64,000 bases of DNA from Nocardioides nitrophenolicus (GTDB lineage Bacteria; Actinomycetota; Actinomycetes; Propionibacteriales; Nocardioidaceae), in NCBI RefSeq assembly GCF_016907515.1, contig NZ_JAFBBY010000001.1, positions 4,712,001-4,776,000 of the forward strand, given 5' to 3'. The position numbers and the translations under genes were made by a program. Below the pieces are notes generated by a model, which worked only from the letters and a program-made list of their open reading frames with translations, was not told the DNA's origin and made no database searches. How positions within the stretch are numbered: position 1 is the stretch's first letter; every line of letters starts with the position of its first letter. Positions 53,727-62,350 of this stretch are shown here, piece by piece.

Positions 53727-54950
53727 GTGGGACTCATCCAGGCTGCAATCGGTGCGATCGGCGGCACCCTCGCCGACCAGTGGGTCGACTTCTACGGCGT
53801 CCCCGACGGCGTCGGCTCGACGGTCGCGGTGTTCCCGGCGGTCGCCAAGGGCCAGAACGCCGGCCGCGGCAGCAACACCCAGGGCTCCGAGGGGGTCATC
53901 ACCAACGGCTCCAAGATCATCGTGCCGGAGGGCTACGGCCTGGTGCTGATGGAGGACGGCGCCTTCACCGGCTTCGCCGCCGAGCCGGGTGCCTACATCT
54001 GGAACTCCGACGACCCGGCCTCGCAGTCGATCTTCACCGGCGGCGGCCTCGTCGACTCGCTGATCAAGCAGAGCTGGGAGCGCTTCAAGTTCGGCGGGCG
54101 GCCCTCGGCCCAGCAGTCCGCGATCTTCGTGACGCTCAAGGAGCTGCCCAACAACAAGTTCGGCACCCAGTCGGAGATCTACTGGGACGACGCCTTCCTC
54201 AACACCCAGGTCGGCGCGATCACCCGCGGCACCTACACCCTGAAGATCACCGACCCGCTGACCTTCATCCGCAACTTCGTGCCGGCCGAGGTCATCACCG
54301 GTCGCCGTCGGTTCGACTTCACCGACATGGACAACCCGGCCGGTGAGCAGCTGTTCAACGAGGTCGTCGGCTCGCTCGCGCCGGCGTTCTCGATGTACAC
54401 CAACGACCCGGCCAAGGGGAACCGCATCTCCCGGCTCCAGCAGGACTCGATCGGCTTCGCCCAGTCGCTGTCCGCGGCGGTCGAGCAGAACTACCAGTGG
54501 CGCACCGACCGGGGTCTGGAGATCGTCAAGACCGCGATCATCTCGATCGAGTACGACGCCAACACCCGCGAGCTGCTCAAGAACGTCCAGCGCGCCGACG
54601 CCCTGTCCGGCTCGCGCGGCAACTCCAACCTGCAGGCGTCGGTCGCGGCCGGCATCGAGGCGGCCGGTGAGAACGCCGGGCCGGGCGGCCTGATCGGCAT
54701 GGGCATGGCCACCGGCGGCATGGGCCTGGGCGGCCTCCAGCAGCCGGTCCCGCCGGCCGGCGCCCCCGCGGCCCCGGCTGCGACCGCGCCTCCGGCGGCG
54801 CCCGCCGCCCCGGCAGCGCCCGCGGCCCCGGCGGCTCCCGCCGCCGAGGACCCGATGGCGGTGCTCAAGCGGGCCAAGGAGATGCTCGACGCCGGGCTGA
54901 TCACCCAGGAGGACTACGACGCGGCGAAGGCAAAGGCGCTCGGTCTCTGA
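53727..54950 (+). CDS. SPFH/Band-7 domain protein with C-terminal SHOCT motif (YdjI-like)
   Basis: The 407-residue protein starts GLIQAAIGAIGGTLADQW. The middle (residues ~60-270) resembles the SPFH fold seen in the YdjI/virion-core-type family: PEGYGLVLMEDGAFTGFAAEPGAY... and KELPNNKFGTQ. A Gly/Met-rich then Pro/Ala-rich linker (APAAPAAPAAP) leads to a C-terminal SHOCT motif (VLKRAKEMLDAGLITQEDYD). GTG at 53727 follows AAGGAGACGTCAC. One base separates it from the zinc-ribbon gene, so the two are co-transcribed. It may scaffold membrane microdomains; function here is inferred. Confidence 0.85.
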   Translation: MGLIQAAIGAIGGTLADQWVDFYGVPDGVGSTVAVFPAVAKGQNAGRGSNTQGSEGVITNGSKIIVPEGYGLVLMEDGAFTGFAAEPGAYIWNSDDPASQSIFTGGGLVDSLIKQSWERFKFGGRPSAQQSAIFVTLKELPNNKFGTQSEIYWDDAFLNTQVGAITRGTYTLKITDPLTFIRNFVPAEVITGRRRFDFTDMDNPAGEQLFNEVVGSLAPAFSMYTNDPAKGNRISRLQQDSIGFAQSLSAAVEQNYQWRTDRGLEIVKTAIISIEYDANTRELLKNVQRADALSGSRGNSNLQASVAAGIEAAGENAGPGGLIGMGMATGGMGLGGLQQPVPPAGAPAAPAATAPPAAPAAPAAPAAPAAPAAEDPMAVLKRAKEMLDAGLITQEDYDAAKAKALGL

Positions 54951-54951
54951 C

Positions 54952-56208
54952 ATGACCCAGGACTCCGCTGAGCCGAAGCAGCCCACCTTCGACGGGCCAC
55001 CCCTGTCGCTGGAGGAGGAGCTCGCCGCGGCCAAGGCCGAGCCGGAGCCCGGCCCGAGCATCGAGACCGTCAACGAGTCGCTCAAGGACGGCCTCAACCG
55101 CTGCCCGAAGTGTGGCTCGACCGACGTCCAGCTGCGCGGGTCCACGGGCATGCTGGTGTGCCTGTTCTGCCGCAACGAATGGCAGGAGGCCCGCGTCGAG
55201 GAGGAGTTCGGCCTCGGCGAGGGCATCGACCAGCTCGAGGGCACGGTCATCGCCAGCGGTGCGGGTGACATCGCGGCCGATGCGGCCGACCAGCTCACCT
55301 TCAAGTGCGAGGCGTGCGGCGCGGAGGTCGTGGTCGACACGGCCCACGCGCTGAACGCCCGCTGCCACTGGTGCCGGCACACCCTCAACGTCAACCAGCA
55401 GATCCCCAACGGCGCCGTACCCGACGCGGTGCTGCCGTTCCGGCTGACCAAGGACGAGGCGGTCGAGAAGATCCGGGAGTTCGCCTCCAAGCGACGGCTC
55501 TTCGCGCACAAGCGGTTCAAGAAGGAGTTCGTGCCGGAGAACGTCCTCGGCGTCTACCTGCCCTACCTCGTGATCGACGCGCGCGCGGAGTCGCAGTACT
55601 GGGGCAAGGGCGAGGTGCAGACCCGGCGCTGGACGGAGAAGCAGGGCGACAACAACGTCACCTACTACGCCGCCGACGTCTACCAGGTGGCCCGGCAGGT
55701 GTCGTTCACGGTCGACGACCTGACCGTAGAGGGCTCCTCCGAGCGCGCCCAGATCGGGCCGGCGAACACCAACAACATCATCAACACGATCCTGCCGTTC
55801 GACACGAAGAACGCGGTCAAGTGGAACGCCAGCTACCTCGTCGGGTTCACCAGCGAGAAGCGCGACCTGAACGTCGAGGCGGTCCGTCCACACCTCGAGG
55901 ACCAGCTGCTCTCGATCGGCCGCTCGCAGGTCCGGGCGTCGCTGGGGCGCTTCGACCGCGGCGTGCGCTGGGAGCAGGAGAAGCTCGACGTCGGCGGCTC
56001 GCGCTGGGTGTCGATGTACCTCCCGGTGTGGCTGTACTCCTACCGCCAGGAGAGCAACGGCATGCTCCACTACATCGCGGTCAACGCCCGCACGGGAGAG
56101 ACCATGGGCAGCATCCCGGTCTCCCAGCCCAAGCTGCTCCTCGCGGCATTCACTGTCGGCACCTTCCTCGAAGGCATCGCCGGCGCGATCCTGGTGGCGA
56201 TGGCATGA
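54952..56208 (+). CDS. Double zinc-ribbon protein with a C-terminal membrane-like segment (YdjG-like)
   Basis: The 418-residue protein has two TFIIB-type zinc ribbons: RCPKCGSTDVQL...CLFCRN near residues 46-75 and CEACGAEVV...CHWCRH near 118-140. The body that follows (about 150-380) is unrecognised beyond its family and includes LFAHKRFKKEFVPENVLGVY and VTYYAADVYQVARQV. A hydrophobic segment ends the protein (LLLAAFTVGTFLEGIAGAILVAMA), probably a membrane anchor. Bacillus YdjG has similar ribbons and works with an SPFH protein, which supports a joint role with the gene upstream. Confidence 0.82.
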   Translation: MTQDSAEPKQPTFDGPPLSLEEELAAAKAEPEPGPSIETVNESLKDGLNRCPKCGSTDVQLRGSTGMLVCLFCRNEWQEARVEEEFGLGEGIDQLEGTVIASGAGDIAADAADQLTFKCEACGAEVVVDTAHALNARCHWCRHTLNVNQQIPNGAVPDAVLPFRLTKDEAVEKIREFASKRRLFAHKRFKKEFVPENVLGVYLPYLVIDARAESQYWGKGEVQTRRWTEKQGDNNVTYYAADVYQVARQVSFTVDDLTVEGSSERAQIGPANTNNIINTILPFDTKNAVKWNASYLVGFTSEKRDLNVEAVRPHLEDQLLSIGRSQVRASLGRFDRGVRWEQEKLDVGGSRWVSMYLPVWLYSYRQESNGMLHYIAVNARTGETMGSIPVSQPKLLLAAFTVGTFLEGIAGAILVAMA

Positions 56209-56489
56209 CACTCGACCTGATCACGGCCCTCATCCCGATGGCCTCCGACGACGGCGCCGTCTGGCTGCTGGCCGCCGGGCCCGCGGGCGGCGCGGCGACG
56301 TACTGGGCCTTCTACCGCTACTACCGCAACAACGACAAGTCCCATCAGTTCGAGCGTGACACCCTCATCGCCGCCCAGCCGGTCCAGGGCGGCGAGGAGA
56401 AGGTCGGTCACATCTCGAAGACGCGCAACTCCGACATCGAGGGCGACAACAGCGACAAGTACCGCCAGCGGGTGCAGCGGGTGCAATGA
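56205..56489 (+). CDS. Small membrane protein of the SPFH operon
   Basis: The 94-residue protein has one hydrophobic segment (VWLLAAGPAGGAATYWAFYRYY near residues 19-40), a short N-terminus and a charged soluble tail (HISKTRNSDIEGDNSDKYRQ). No family is recognised. Its start overlaps the previous stop (ATGA), so it belongs to the same three-gene unit. It is the last gene before pyrH, from which it is separated by 34 bases. Confidence 0.7.
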   Translation: MTLDLITALIPMASDDGAVWLLAAGPAGGAATYWAFYRYYRNNDKSHQFERDTLIAAQPVQGGEEKVGHISKTRNSDIEGDNSDKYRQRVQRVQ

Positions 56490-56523
56490 GGGGGTGGCAC
56501 GCGAACCCCGGTAAGGTCGCTTC

Positions 56524-57237
56524 GTGCCCGGTTACAAGCGCGTCCTCCTGAAGCTCTCCGGTGAGGTGTTCGGCGGTGGCAAGGTCGGGGTCGACCCCGA
56601 CGTCGTCCAGGCGATCGCCCACGAGGTCAAGGCGGTCGCGGACGCCGGCGTGCAGATCGCCGTGGTGACCGGCGGCGGCAACTTCTTCCGGGGCGCCGAG
56701 CTCCAGCAGCGCGGCATGGACCGGGTCCGGGCCGACTACATGGGCATGCTCGGCATCGTGATGAACTGCCTCGCGCTCCAGGACTTCCTGGAGAAGCAGG
56801 GCGTCGAGACCCGCGTGCAGACCGCGATCACGATGGGCCAGGTCGCCGAGCCCTACATCCCGCGGCGCGCGATCCGCCACATGGAGAAGGGCCGGGTCGT
56901 GATCTTCGGCGCCGGCATGGGCCTGCCCTACTTCTCCACCGACACCGTCGCCGTCCAGCGCGCGCTGGAGAGCCGGTGCGACGTGGTCCTGGTCGCCAAG
57001 AGCGGCGTCGACGGCGTCTACAGCGCCGACCCGAACGTCGACCCCACCGCGACCAAGTACGACGAGCTGACCTACGACGACGCGATCGCCCAGGGGCTGC
57101 GGATCATGGACCAGACGGCGTTCGCGCTGTGCGGCGAGAACAAGCTTCCGATGATCGTCTTCGGCATGGAGCCCGAGGGCAACATCCTGCGGGTCGTGCA
57201 GGGTGAGAGGATCGGCACGCGGGTCAGCGCAGGCTGA
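56524..57237 (+). CDS. pyrH: UMP kinase
   Basis: PyrH phosphorylates UMP to UDP. The 237-residue protein has the amino-acid-kinase fold: [16 protein letters not shown] near residues 5-20, [13 protein letters not shown] near 48-60, [19 protein letters not shown] near 128-146 and the late [14 protein letters not shown] near 158-171. The GTG at 56524 is the first start before the conserved strand. It is followed by frr after 24 bases, the usual pyrH-frr pair. Confidence 0.96.
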   Translation: MPGYKRVLLKLSGEVFGGGKVGVDPDVVQAIAHEVKAVADAGVQIAVVTGGGNFFRGAELQQRGMDRVRADYMGMLGIVMNCLALQDFLEKQGVETRVQTAITMGQVAEPYIPRRAIRHMEKGRVVIFGAGMGLPYFSTDTVAVQRALESRCDVVLVAKSGVDGVYSADPNVDPTATKYDELTYDDAIAQGLRIMDQTAFALCGENKLPMIVFGMEPEGNILRVVQGERIGTRVSAG

Positions 57238-57261
57238 GCAGAAGGCAACGAAGGAGAACCG

Positions 57262-57819
57262 GTGATCAACGACACCCTCAACGAGGCCGACCAGAAGATG
57301 GGCAAGTCGGTCGACGCGACCCGTGAGGAGTTCGCGGCGATCCGCGCCGGGCGTGCGCACCCGAGCATGTTCAGCAAGATCATGGTCGAGTACTACGGCA
57401 CCCCCACGCCGATCCAGCAGCTCGCGTCGTTCACGGCCCCCGAGCCGCGCATCATCATCGTCGCGCCGTTCGACGTGAGCGCGATCGGCAACGTCGAGCG
57501 CGCGATCCGCGACTCGGACCTCGGCATCAACCCGTCGAGCGACGGCAAGCAGCTGCGCTGCGTCTTCCCCGAGCTGACCGAGGAGCGCCGCAAGGAGTTC
57601 ATCAAGCTCGCCAAGGAGAAGGCCGAGGGCGGCAAGGTCGCCGTACGCCAGGTGCGTCAGAAGGCCAAGCAGAGCCTGGAGAAGCTCGAGAAGGACGGCG
57701 AGGTCGGCAAGGACGACGTCACCGGCGCCGAGAAGCGTCTCGACGGCCTGACCAAGAAGCACACCGACGCGATCGACGAGCTGCTGAAGAACAAGGAGGC
57801 CGAGCTGCTCGAGGTCTGA
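57262..57819 (+). CDS. frr: Ribosome recycling factor
   Basis: RRF splits post-termination ribosomes with EF-G. The 185-residue protein begins INDTLNEADQKMGKSVDATR and has IRAGRAHPSMFSKI near residues 28-41, then YYGTPTPIQQLASFTAPEPR and a long KxE-rich helical bundle. GAAGGAGAACCG precedes the GTG start codon. cdsA follows after 22 bases. Confidence 0.96.
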   Translation: MINDTLNEADQKMGKSVDATREEFAAIRAGRAHPSMFSKIMVEYYGTPTPIQQLASFTAPEPRIIIVAPFDVSAIGNVERAIRDSDLGINPSSDGKQLRCVFPELTEERRKEFIKLAKEKAEGGKVAVRQVRQKAKQSLEKLEKDGEVGKDDVTGAEKRLDGLTKKHTDAIDELLKNKEAELLEV

Positions 57820-57841
57820 CGACCTCGCGACGCTCCACTCC

Positions 57842-58726
57842 ATGTCCTCGACGTCTCCCTCCTCGAACGACGCCGCCCCCCAGAAGGACCACGGCCGCGC
57901 CGGCCGGGACCTGAAGGCGGCGGTCGGGTCCGCGGTCGTGCTGCTCAGCGCGATCGCGGCCTCGCTGCTGTTCTGGAAGCCGGCGTTCATGGTGATCGTC
58001 GCGATCGCCGTGGTGGTCGCGGTCTGGGAGCTGCGCAAGGGCCTGCTCGCCAAGGACATCGACCTGCCCGAGCAGCCGCTGATGATCGGCGGCGTGGTGA
58101 TGGTCGTCGTCGCCTACCTGTGGGGCTCCGCGGCCCTGGTGACGGCGACCGCCGTGAGCGCGCTGGTGATCATGCTGTGGCTGCTGCGCCGCGGCATCGA
58201 CGGTTACGTCAAGAACGCCACCGCCTCGGTGTTCGCGCTCGTCTACGTGCCCTTCCTGGGCTCGTTCGTCGCGCTGATGCTCGCCGAGGGCGGCCGCGAC
58301 GGCGGCGGCCTCGACGACCCGGGCGTCAAGGGCATCATCACCTTCATCCTGGTGACCATCGCCTCCGACATCGGCGGCTACGTCGCGGGCGTGCTCTTCG
58401 GCAAGCACCCGATGGCGCCGGTCATCTCGCCCAAGAAGTCCTGGGAGGGCTTCGCCGGCTCCACCCTGGCCACCGTCGGCGCCGGCGTCGCGCTCGTGGT
58501 CTACCTGCTCGACGGCGACTGGTGGATCGGGGTCGCGCTGGGCCTGATCGCCGTCGTCATGGCCACTCTCGGCGACCTGTGCGAGTCGGTCATGAAGCGC
58601 GACCTCGGCATCAAGGACATGAGCCAGGTCATCCCCGGCCACGGCGGCCTGATGGACCGCCTCGACTCGCTGCTCGCCACGATCGCCCCGATCTGGCTGC
58701 TGCTGCACTACGGCATCTTCACCTGA
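57842..58726 (+). CDS. cdsA: Phosphatidate cytidylyltransferase
   Basis: CdsA makes CDP-diacylglycerol, the precursor of membrane phospholipids. The 294-residue protein has a polar N-terminus of about 25 residues, then several hydrophobic segments and the signature SVMKRDLGIKDMSQVIPGHG near residues 250-269 followed by GLMDRLDS. The ATG at 57842 is preferred. A small hairpin ACCCGG/CCGGGT lies at 58735-58749 after the stop. It is in the usual order after frr. Confidence 0.93.
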   Translation: MSSTSPSSNDAAPQKDHGRAGRDLKAAVGSAVVLLSAIAASLLFWKPAFMVIVAIAVVVAVWELRKGLLAKDIDLPEQPLMIGGVVMVVVAYLWGSAALVTATAVSALVIMLWLLRRGIDGYVKNATASVFALVYVPFLGSFVALMLAEGGRDGGGLDDPGVKGIITFILVTIASDIGGYVAGVLFGKHPMAPVISPKKSWEGFAGSTLATVGAGVALVVYLLDGDWWIGVALGLIAVVMATLGDLCESVMKRDLGIKDMSQVIPGHGGLMDRLDSLLATIAPIWLLLHYGIFT

Positions 58727-58905
58727 TCCGTCGCACCCGGCATCCGGGTCGGTGATCCGGGCGAATCGGAGCAGATATGCCGGGTGAGATGGCTCGGCCC
58801 GCGCTCGGGAGGTCGCGACGAGCGGGTGGTCGCGATCGACCACGGAGTGCTCGATGAGTGGCGGATACCCGGTCCTTGGTGTCTCCCCGCTACGATCGCC
58901 CGGAC

Positions 58906-59277
58906 ATGAGTGACGTAGGTGACGGCCGCGTGGGCGGCGAGGTGGCCGCGCCGGACGAGAGGTCTCGGCGCCCCGACTGGTTCCACCGCGGGCACCCCGT
59001 CTTCTTCCCGCTGGCCGGCTTCTTCACGGGCATGGTCGCGGTCATCGTCGTGCCCGGGCTGTACGCCGCGGTGATCAAGTGGCTCGCCGGCTACAAGCGC
59101 GTCGAGGAGCTGTTCCCGTTCGTCCTGCTGATGTTCGTGGTGCCGATCGGGCTGCTCGTGCCCCAGCACACCCGCCGGTTCGGGCGCTACATGCTGCTCG
59201 GGATGGTCTCCACGCTGCTCGTGGTGGCGGGGGTCGGCATCGCCGTGGTGTGGTTCCTGCTCGCCAAGGACGCCTGA
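58906..59277 (+). CDS. Predicted multi-pass membrane protein
   Basis: The 123-residue protein has about three hydrophobic segments (FFPLAGFFTGMVAVIVVPGL, LFPFVLLMFVVPIGLLV and LLGMVSTLLVVAGVGIAVVW) and a charged N-terminus starting MSDVGDGRVGGEVAAPDE. No family is recognised. A GTG in frame at 58858 is an alternative start. It lies between cdsA and rlmN on the same strand, within the conserved neighbourhood, so it may be a small conserved actinobacterial gene. Confidence 0.7.
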   Translation: MSDVGDGRVGGEVAAPDERSRRPDWFHRGHPVFFPLAGFFTGMVAVIVVPGLYAAVIKWLAGYKRVEELFPFVLLMFVVPIGLLVPQHTRRFGRYMLLGMVSTLLVVAGVGIAVVWFLLAKDA

Positions 59278-59331
59278 GCCCGGATCCAGCGGGATTGGGT
59301 CCCGGCGCCCCCGGGTGGGAGAATCGTCGCG

Positions 59332-60471
59332 ATGTCCGACCAGCCCGACGCGCCGCCGCGCTCGCTTCCCCTCGTCCTCGCGGAGCCGCGGGGACGCAAG
59401 AAGCCTCCCCGGCACCTCGCCGACCTGACGCCGGCCGAGCGCAAGGACCTCCTGGTCGAGATGGGGCTGCCGGGCTTCCGGGCCCAGCAGGTCTCCACCC
59501 ACTACTTCTCGCGGCTGGTCCACGACCCCGCCGAGATGACCGACCTCCCGGCGGCCCAGCGGGCCGAGCTGGTCGGTGCGCTGCTGCCCGACCTGATGGA
59601 CCCGATCCGGCAGCAGAGCGCCGACAAGGGCAAGACCGTCAAGACGCTGTGGAAGCTCTTCGACGGCTCCCTGGTCGAGTCGGTGCTGATGCGCTACAAG
59701 GACCGGGCCACGATCTGCATCTCCAGCCAGGCCGGCTGCGGCATGGCCTGCCCGTTCTGCGCCACGGGCCAGGGCGGCCTGCAGCGCAACATGTCGACCG
59801 CCGAGATCGTGCACCAGGTGGTCGTCGGCGCCCGGGCCATGGCCAGCGGCGACGTCGCCGGCGGACCGGGGCGGCTCTCGAATGTCGTCTTCATGGGCAT
59901 GGGCGAGCCGCTCGCCAACTACAAGGCGACCCTGGGCGCCGTACGCCGGCTGACCGAGCCGGCACCCTCCGGGCTCGGCCTCTCCGCGCGCCACGTCACG
60001 GTCTCGACCGTCGGCCTGGTGCCCCGGATCCGGCAGCTCGCCGACGAGGGCATCCCCGTCACGCTCGCGCTCTCCCTCCACGCGCCCGACGACGAGCTGC
60101 GCAACGACCTGGTCCCGATCAACACCCGCTTCTCCGTCGCCGAGACGGTCGACGCGGCCTACGAGTACTTCTCCAAGACCGGGCGCCGGGTCTCGATCGA
60201 GTACGCCCTGATGCGCGACATCAACGACCAGGGCTGGCGGGCCGACCTGCTCGCCGACGTCCTCGCCGCCGACGGCCGGGGCACGAGCTGGGTCCACGTC
60301 AACCCGATCCCGCTCAACGAGGTGCGGGGCTCGCGCTTCACCCGCTCGCGCGAGGACGACATGACCGAGTTCATACGCCGGCTCCAGGCCAAAGGCATCG
60401 CGGCGACCATGCGGGACACGCGAGGCAGCGAGATCGACGCCGCCTGCGGGCAGCTCGCGGCCGCGGAGTAG
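59332..60471 (+). CDS. rlmN: 23S rRNA (adenine(2503)-C(2))-methyltransferase RlmN
   Basis: This radical-SAM enzyme methylates A2503 in 23S rRNA and A37 in some tRNAs. The 379-residue protein has the 4Fe-4S motif CGMACPFC near residues 139-146, GMGEPLANY near 189-197, an HxP-type [17 protein letters not shown] near 248-264 and the C-terminal [15 protein letters not shown], whose Cys is the methyl carrier-linked catalytic residue. The ATG at 59332 follows GGGTGGGAGAATCG. It ends convergently with the metallophosphoesterase gene. Confidence 0.95.
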   Translation: MSDQPDAPPRSLPLVLAEPRGRKKPPRHLADLTPAERKDLLVEMGLPGFRAQQVSTHYFSRLVHDPAEMTDLPAAQRAELVGALLPDLMDPIRQQSADKGKTVKTLWKLFDGSLVESVLMRYKDRATICISSQAGCGMACPFCATGQGGLQRNMSTAEIVHQVVVGARAMASGDVAGGPGRLSNVVFMGMGEPLANYKATLGAVRRLTEPAPSGLGLSARHVTVSTVGLVPRIRQLADEGIPVTLALSLHAPDDELRNDLVPINTRFSVAETVDAAYEYFSKTGRRVSIEYALMRDINDQGWRADLLADVLAADGRGTSWVHVNPIPLNEVRGSRFTRSREDDMTEFIRRLQAKGIAATMRDTRGSEIDAACGQLAAAE

Positions 60472-60492
60472 CACTCCCTCGGCTTCCAGGGC

Positions 60493-62223
60493 TCACGCCA
60501 GCGGGTTGGCCACCAGCAGCTCGACGTTGCGGTCGTCGGGGGTGCCGAGGCCGGCGCCGTGGTCGTGCCAGTCGTTGGCGGCGAGCTCGCGAGCCAGGCC
60601 GGCGAGCTGCTCGGCGTTGGCGAGGCCCGCGCCGGCGGAGGCGGGGCCGGCGTGGTCGACCATGGTGGTGAAGATCGACAGCGTGCCGTCGCGGTTGTCG
60701 GCGACCTCGATGATCCGGGCCTGCTGCGGCCAGTCGATGTGGGAGGCGGTGGTGATCTCCCACAGGCCGCCGCCGGCGGGGCGGGGGCGTGGGGTGATCT
60801 TGTTGCGGTGGGTGTGGCCGTTGACCCAGGCGATGACCGACGGCGTCGCGAGCAGGGCGTCGAGGACCTTGGCGCCGGTGACCCGGGTCTCCAGCGAGCC
60901 GCCGGTGGCGATGAGCGGGTTGCCCATGGTGTCGGAGGTGTGGTGGCTGAAGACCAGCACGGCCTTGTCCGACGACTGCGCGAGCAGGGCCTGCAGCCAG
61001 GCGAACTGGGTCTTGTCGAGCGAGCCGTCGGCGTACCCGTTGGGGTTGACCGTGTCGAGCACGACGAAGCGGAACCGGCCCTGGTCGAAGGAGTAGTACG
61101 CCGTGCCCTGCTGGCGGTTGGTGCTCGTGAAGCCGTGGCCGAAGGGAGCGCCGCCGAGCAGGAAGTGCTGCTCGACGATCTGCTTGCGGGTGAGCAGCCG
61201 GCGGTTGAGGTCGGGGGTGACCGCGCGCACGCCGGCGTTGGTGACGCCGCTGAGCAGGCCGGTGAGCACGGCGGCGGGGTCGGTGGTGAGGTCCTGGAGC
61301 AGCTGGCCCGGGTCGAGGCCGAGCGGCGGCGAGACGATCTTGAGGGCGCCGAGGGCGATCAGGTTGAGCTGCAGCGTGGAGGCGGGGAAGTTGCCCTGGG
61401 CGAGGCCGTCGTGGTTGCCGAAGACGGAGTACCACGGGATGGTCAGGCCCTCGGCGGTGAACGGGCGGCGGGCGGCGTCGAGCAGACCGGGGACGACGGG
61501 GAAGCCGTACTCCGCGCGCGGGTGGTCGACGGGCTTGCCCGCGGGGTTGCCCTCCGGGTGCCAGTACGCCGGGTCGTAGGTCAGCGGGGCGCTGTCGGCC
61601 ACGCCCTCCCACCGGGTGAGGTTGCCGGAGTCGACGCGGACCTGGCCGCCGTTGAGGACGCTGATGTTCCAGCGCACCTCGTTGAACTGGGAGTTGTCGG
61701 AGTTGTCGCCGGTCTGGATGGCGAGGGCGAACGGCTTGCCGGTCACCGGTCCGGCGCCGATCCGGTTGATCGCCTTCACCATCGAGTCGGCGACGTGGCC
61801 GGTGAGCATCTCCTGCGGCCGGTACGACGAGGTGAACAGTCCGGTCGACGGCAGCGGGCTGGGGTCGTCGAGGCGGTCGGTCCACTCCAGGCGCAGCGGC
61901 GACTGGGCGTCGACGATGTGGATGTCGCTGAGCTGGACGAAGGAGAGCAGCCCCTGTCGGCGCCCGGCGCGGCCGGCGTCGCTGAGCACGCCGAGGGCGG
62001 TGCGGGCGACGTGCGGCTCGCCCGAGGCGGTGATCACGCTGCGGTAGCCGTTCGCGCCGGCGGGGCCGGTGGCGTAGGTCCGGCCGAGGGTGGCGGGAGC
62101 GGGAGCGGGGGCCGGGTCGGCGGAGGCGGGGGAGCGGAGCACGCCCGGGAGCGTGGTGGCGGCGGCCGCGAGCCCACCGGCGGCGATGGCGTTGCGGATC
62201 AGGTTTCGGCGAGAGATCTCCAC
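60493..62223 (-). CDS. Tat-exported metallophosphoesterase
   Basis: The 576-residue protein has a twin-arginine signal (ISRRNLIRN) with a following hydrophobic stretch and cleavage near ASA. The metallophosphoesterase ligands appear in order: LSDIHIVDAQ, QTGDNSDN, FGNHDG, and SHHTSD followed by GHTHRN. The length fits the actinobacterial TIGR03767-like group; substrates are unknown. The start GTG at 62223 is the only good option directly before the Tat motif. It diverges from the GT4 gene by about 127 bases and probably acts outside the membrane. Confidence 0.85.
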   Translation of the reverse strand: MEISRRNLIRNAIAAGGLAAAATTLPGVLRSPASADPAPAPAPATLGRTYATGPAGANGYRSVITASGEPHVARTALGVLSDAGRAGRRQGLLSFVQLSDIHIVDAQSPLRLEWTDRLDDPSPLPSTGLFTSSYRPQEMLTGHVADSMVKAINRIGAGPVTGKPFALAIQTGDNSDNSQFNEVRWNISVLNGGQVRVDSGNLTRWEGVADSAPLTYDPAYWHPEGNPAGKPVDHPRAEYGFPVVPGLLDAARRPFTAEGLTIPWYSVFGNHDGLAQGNFPASTLQLNLIALGALKIVSPPLGLDPGQLLQDLTTDPAAVLTGLLSGVTNAGVRAVTPDLNRRLLTRKQIVEQHFLLGGAPFGHGFTSTNRQQGTAYYSFDQGRFRFVVLDTVNPNGYADGSLDKTQFAWLQALLAQSSDKAVLVFSHHTSDTMGNPLIATGGSLETRVTGAKVLDALLATPSVIAWVNGHTHRNKITPRPRPAGGGLWEITTASHIDWPQQARIIEVADNRDGTLSIFTTMVDHAGPASAGAGLANAEQLAGLARELAANDWHDHGAGLGTPDDRNVELLVANPLA

Positions 62224-62350
62224 GAAGCAGGCAACGACGCGGGGGTGACCGGGGTCACGTGTCGTCGTACGCCAGTCGTTCACGAACGGGACGCCCGACA
62301 CTCGCGCAATCCCGGGCTGGTGTTGACGCGCGGTTCCTAGCGTCCGTGTC

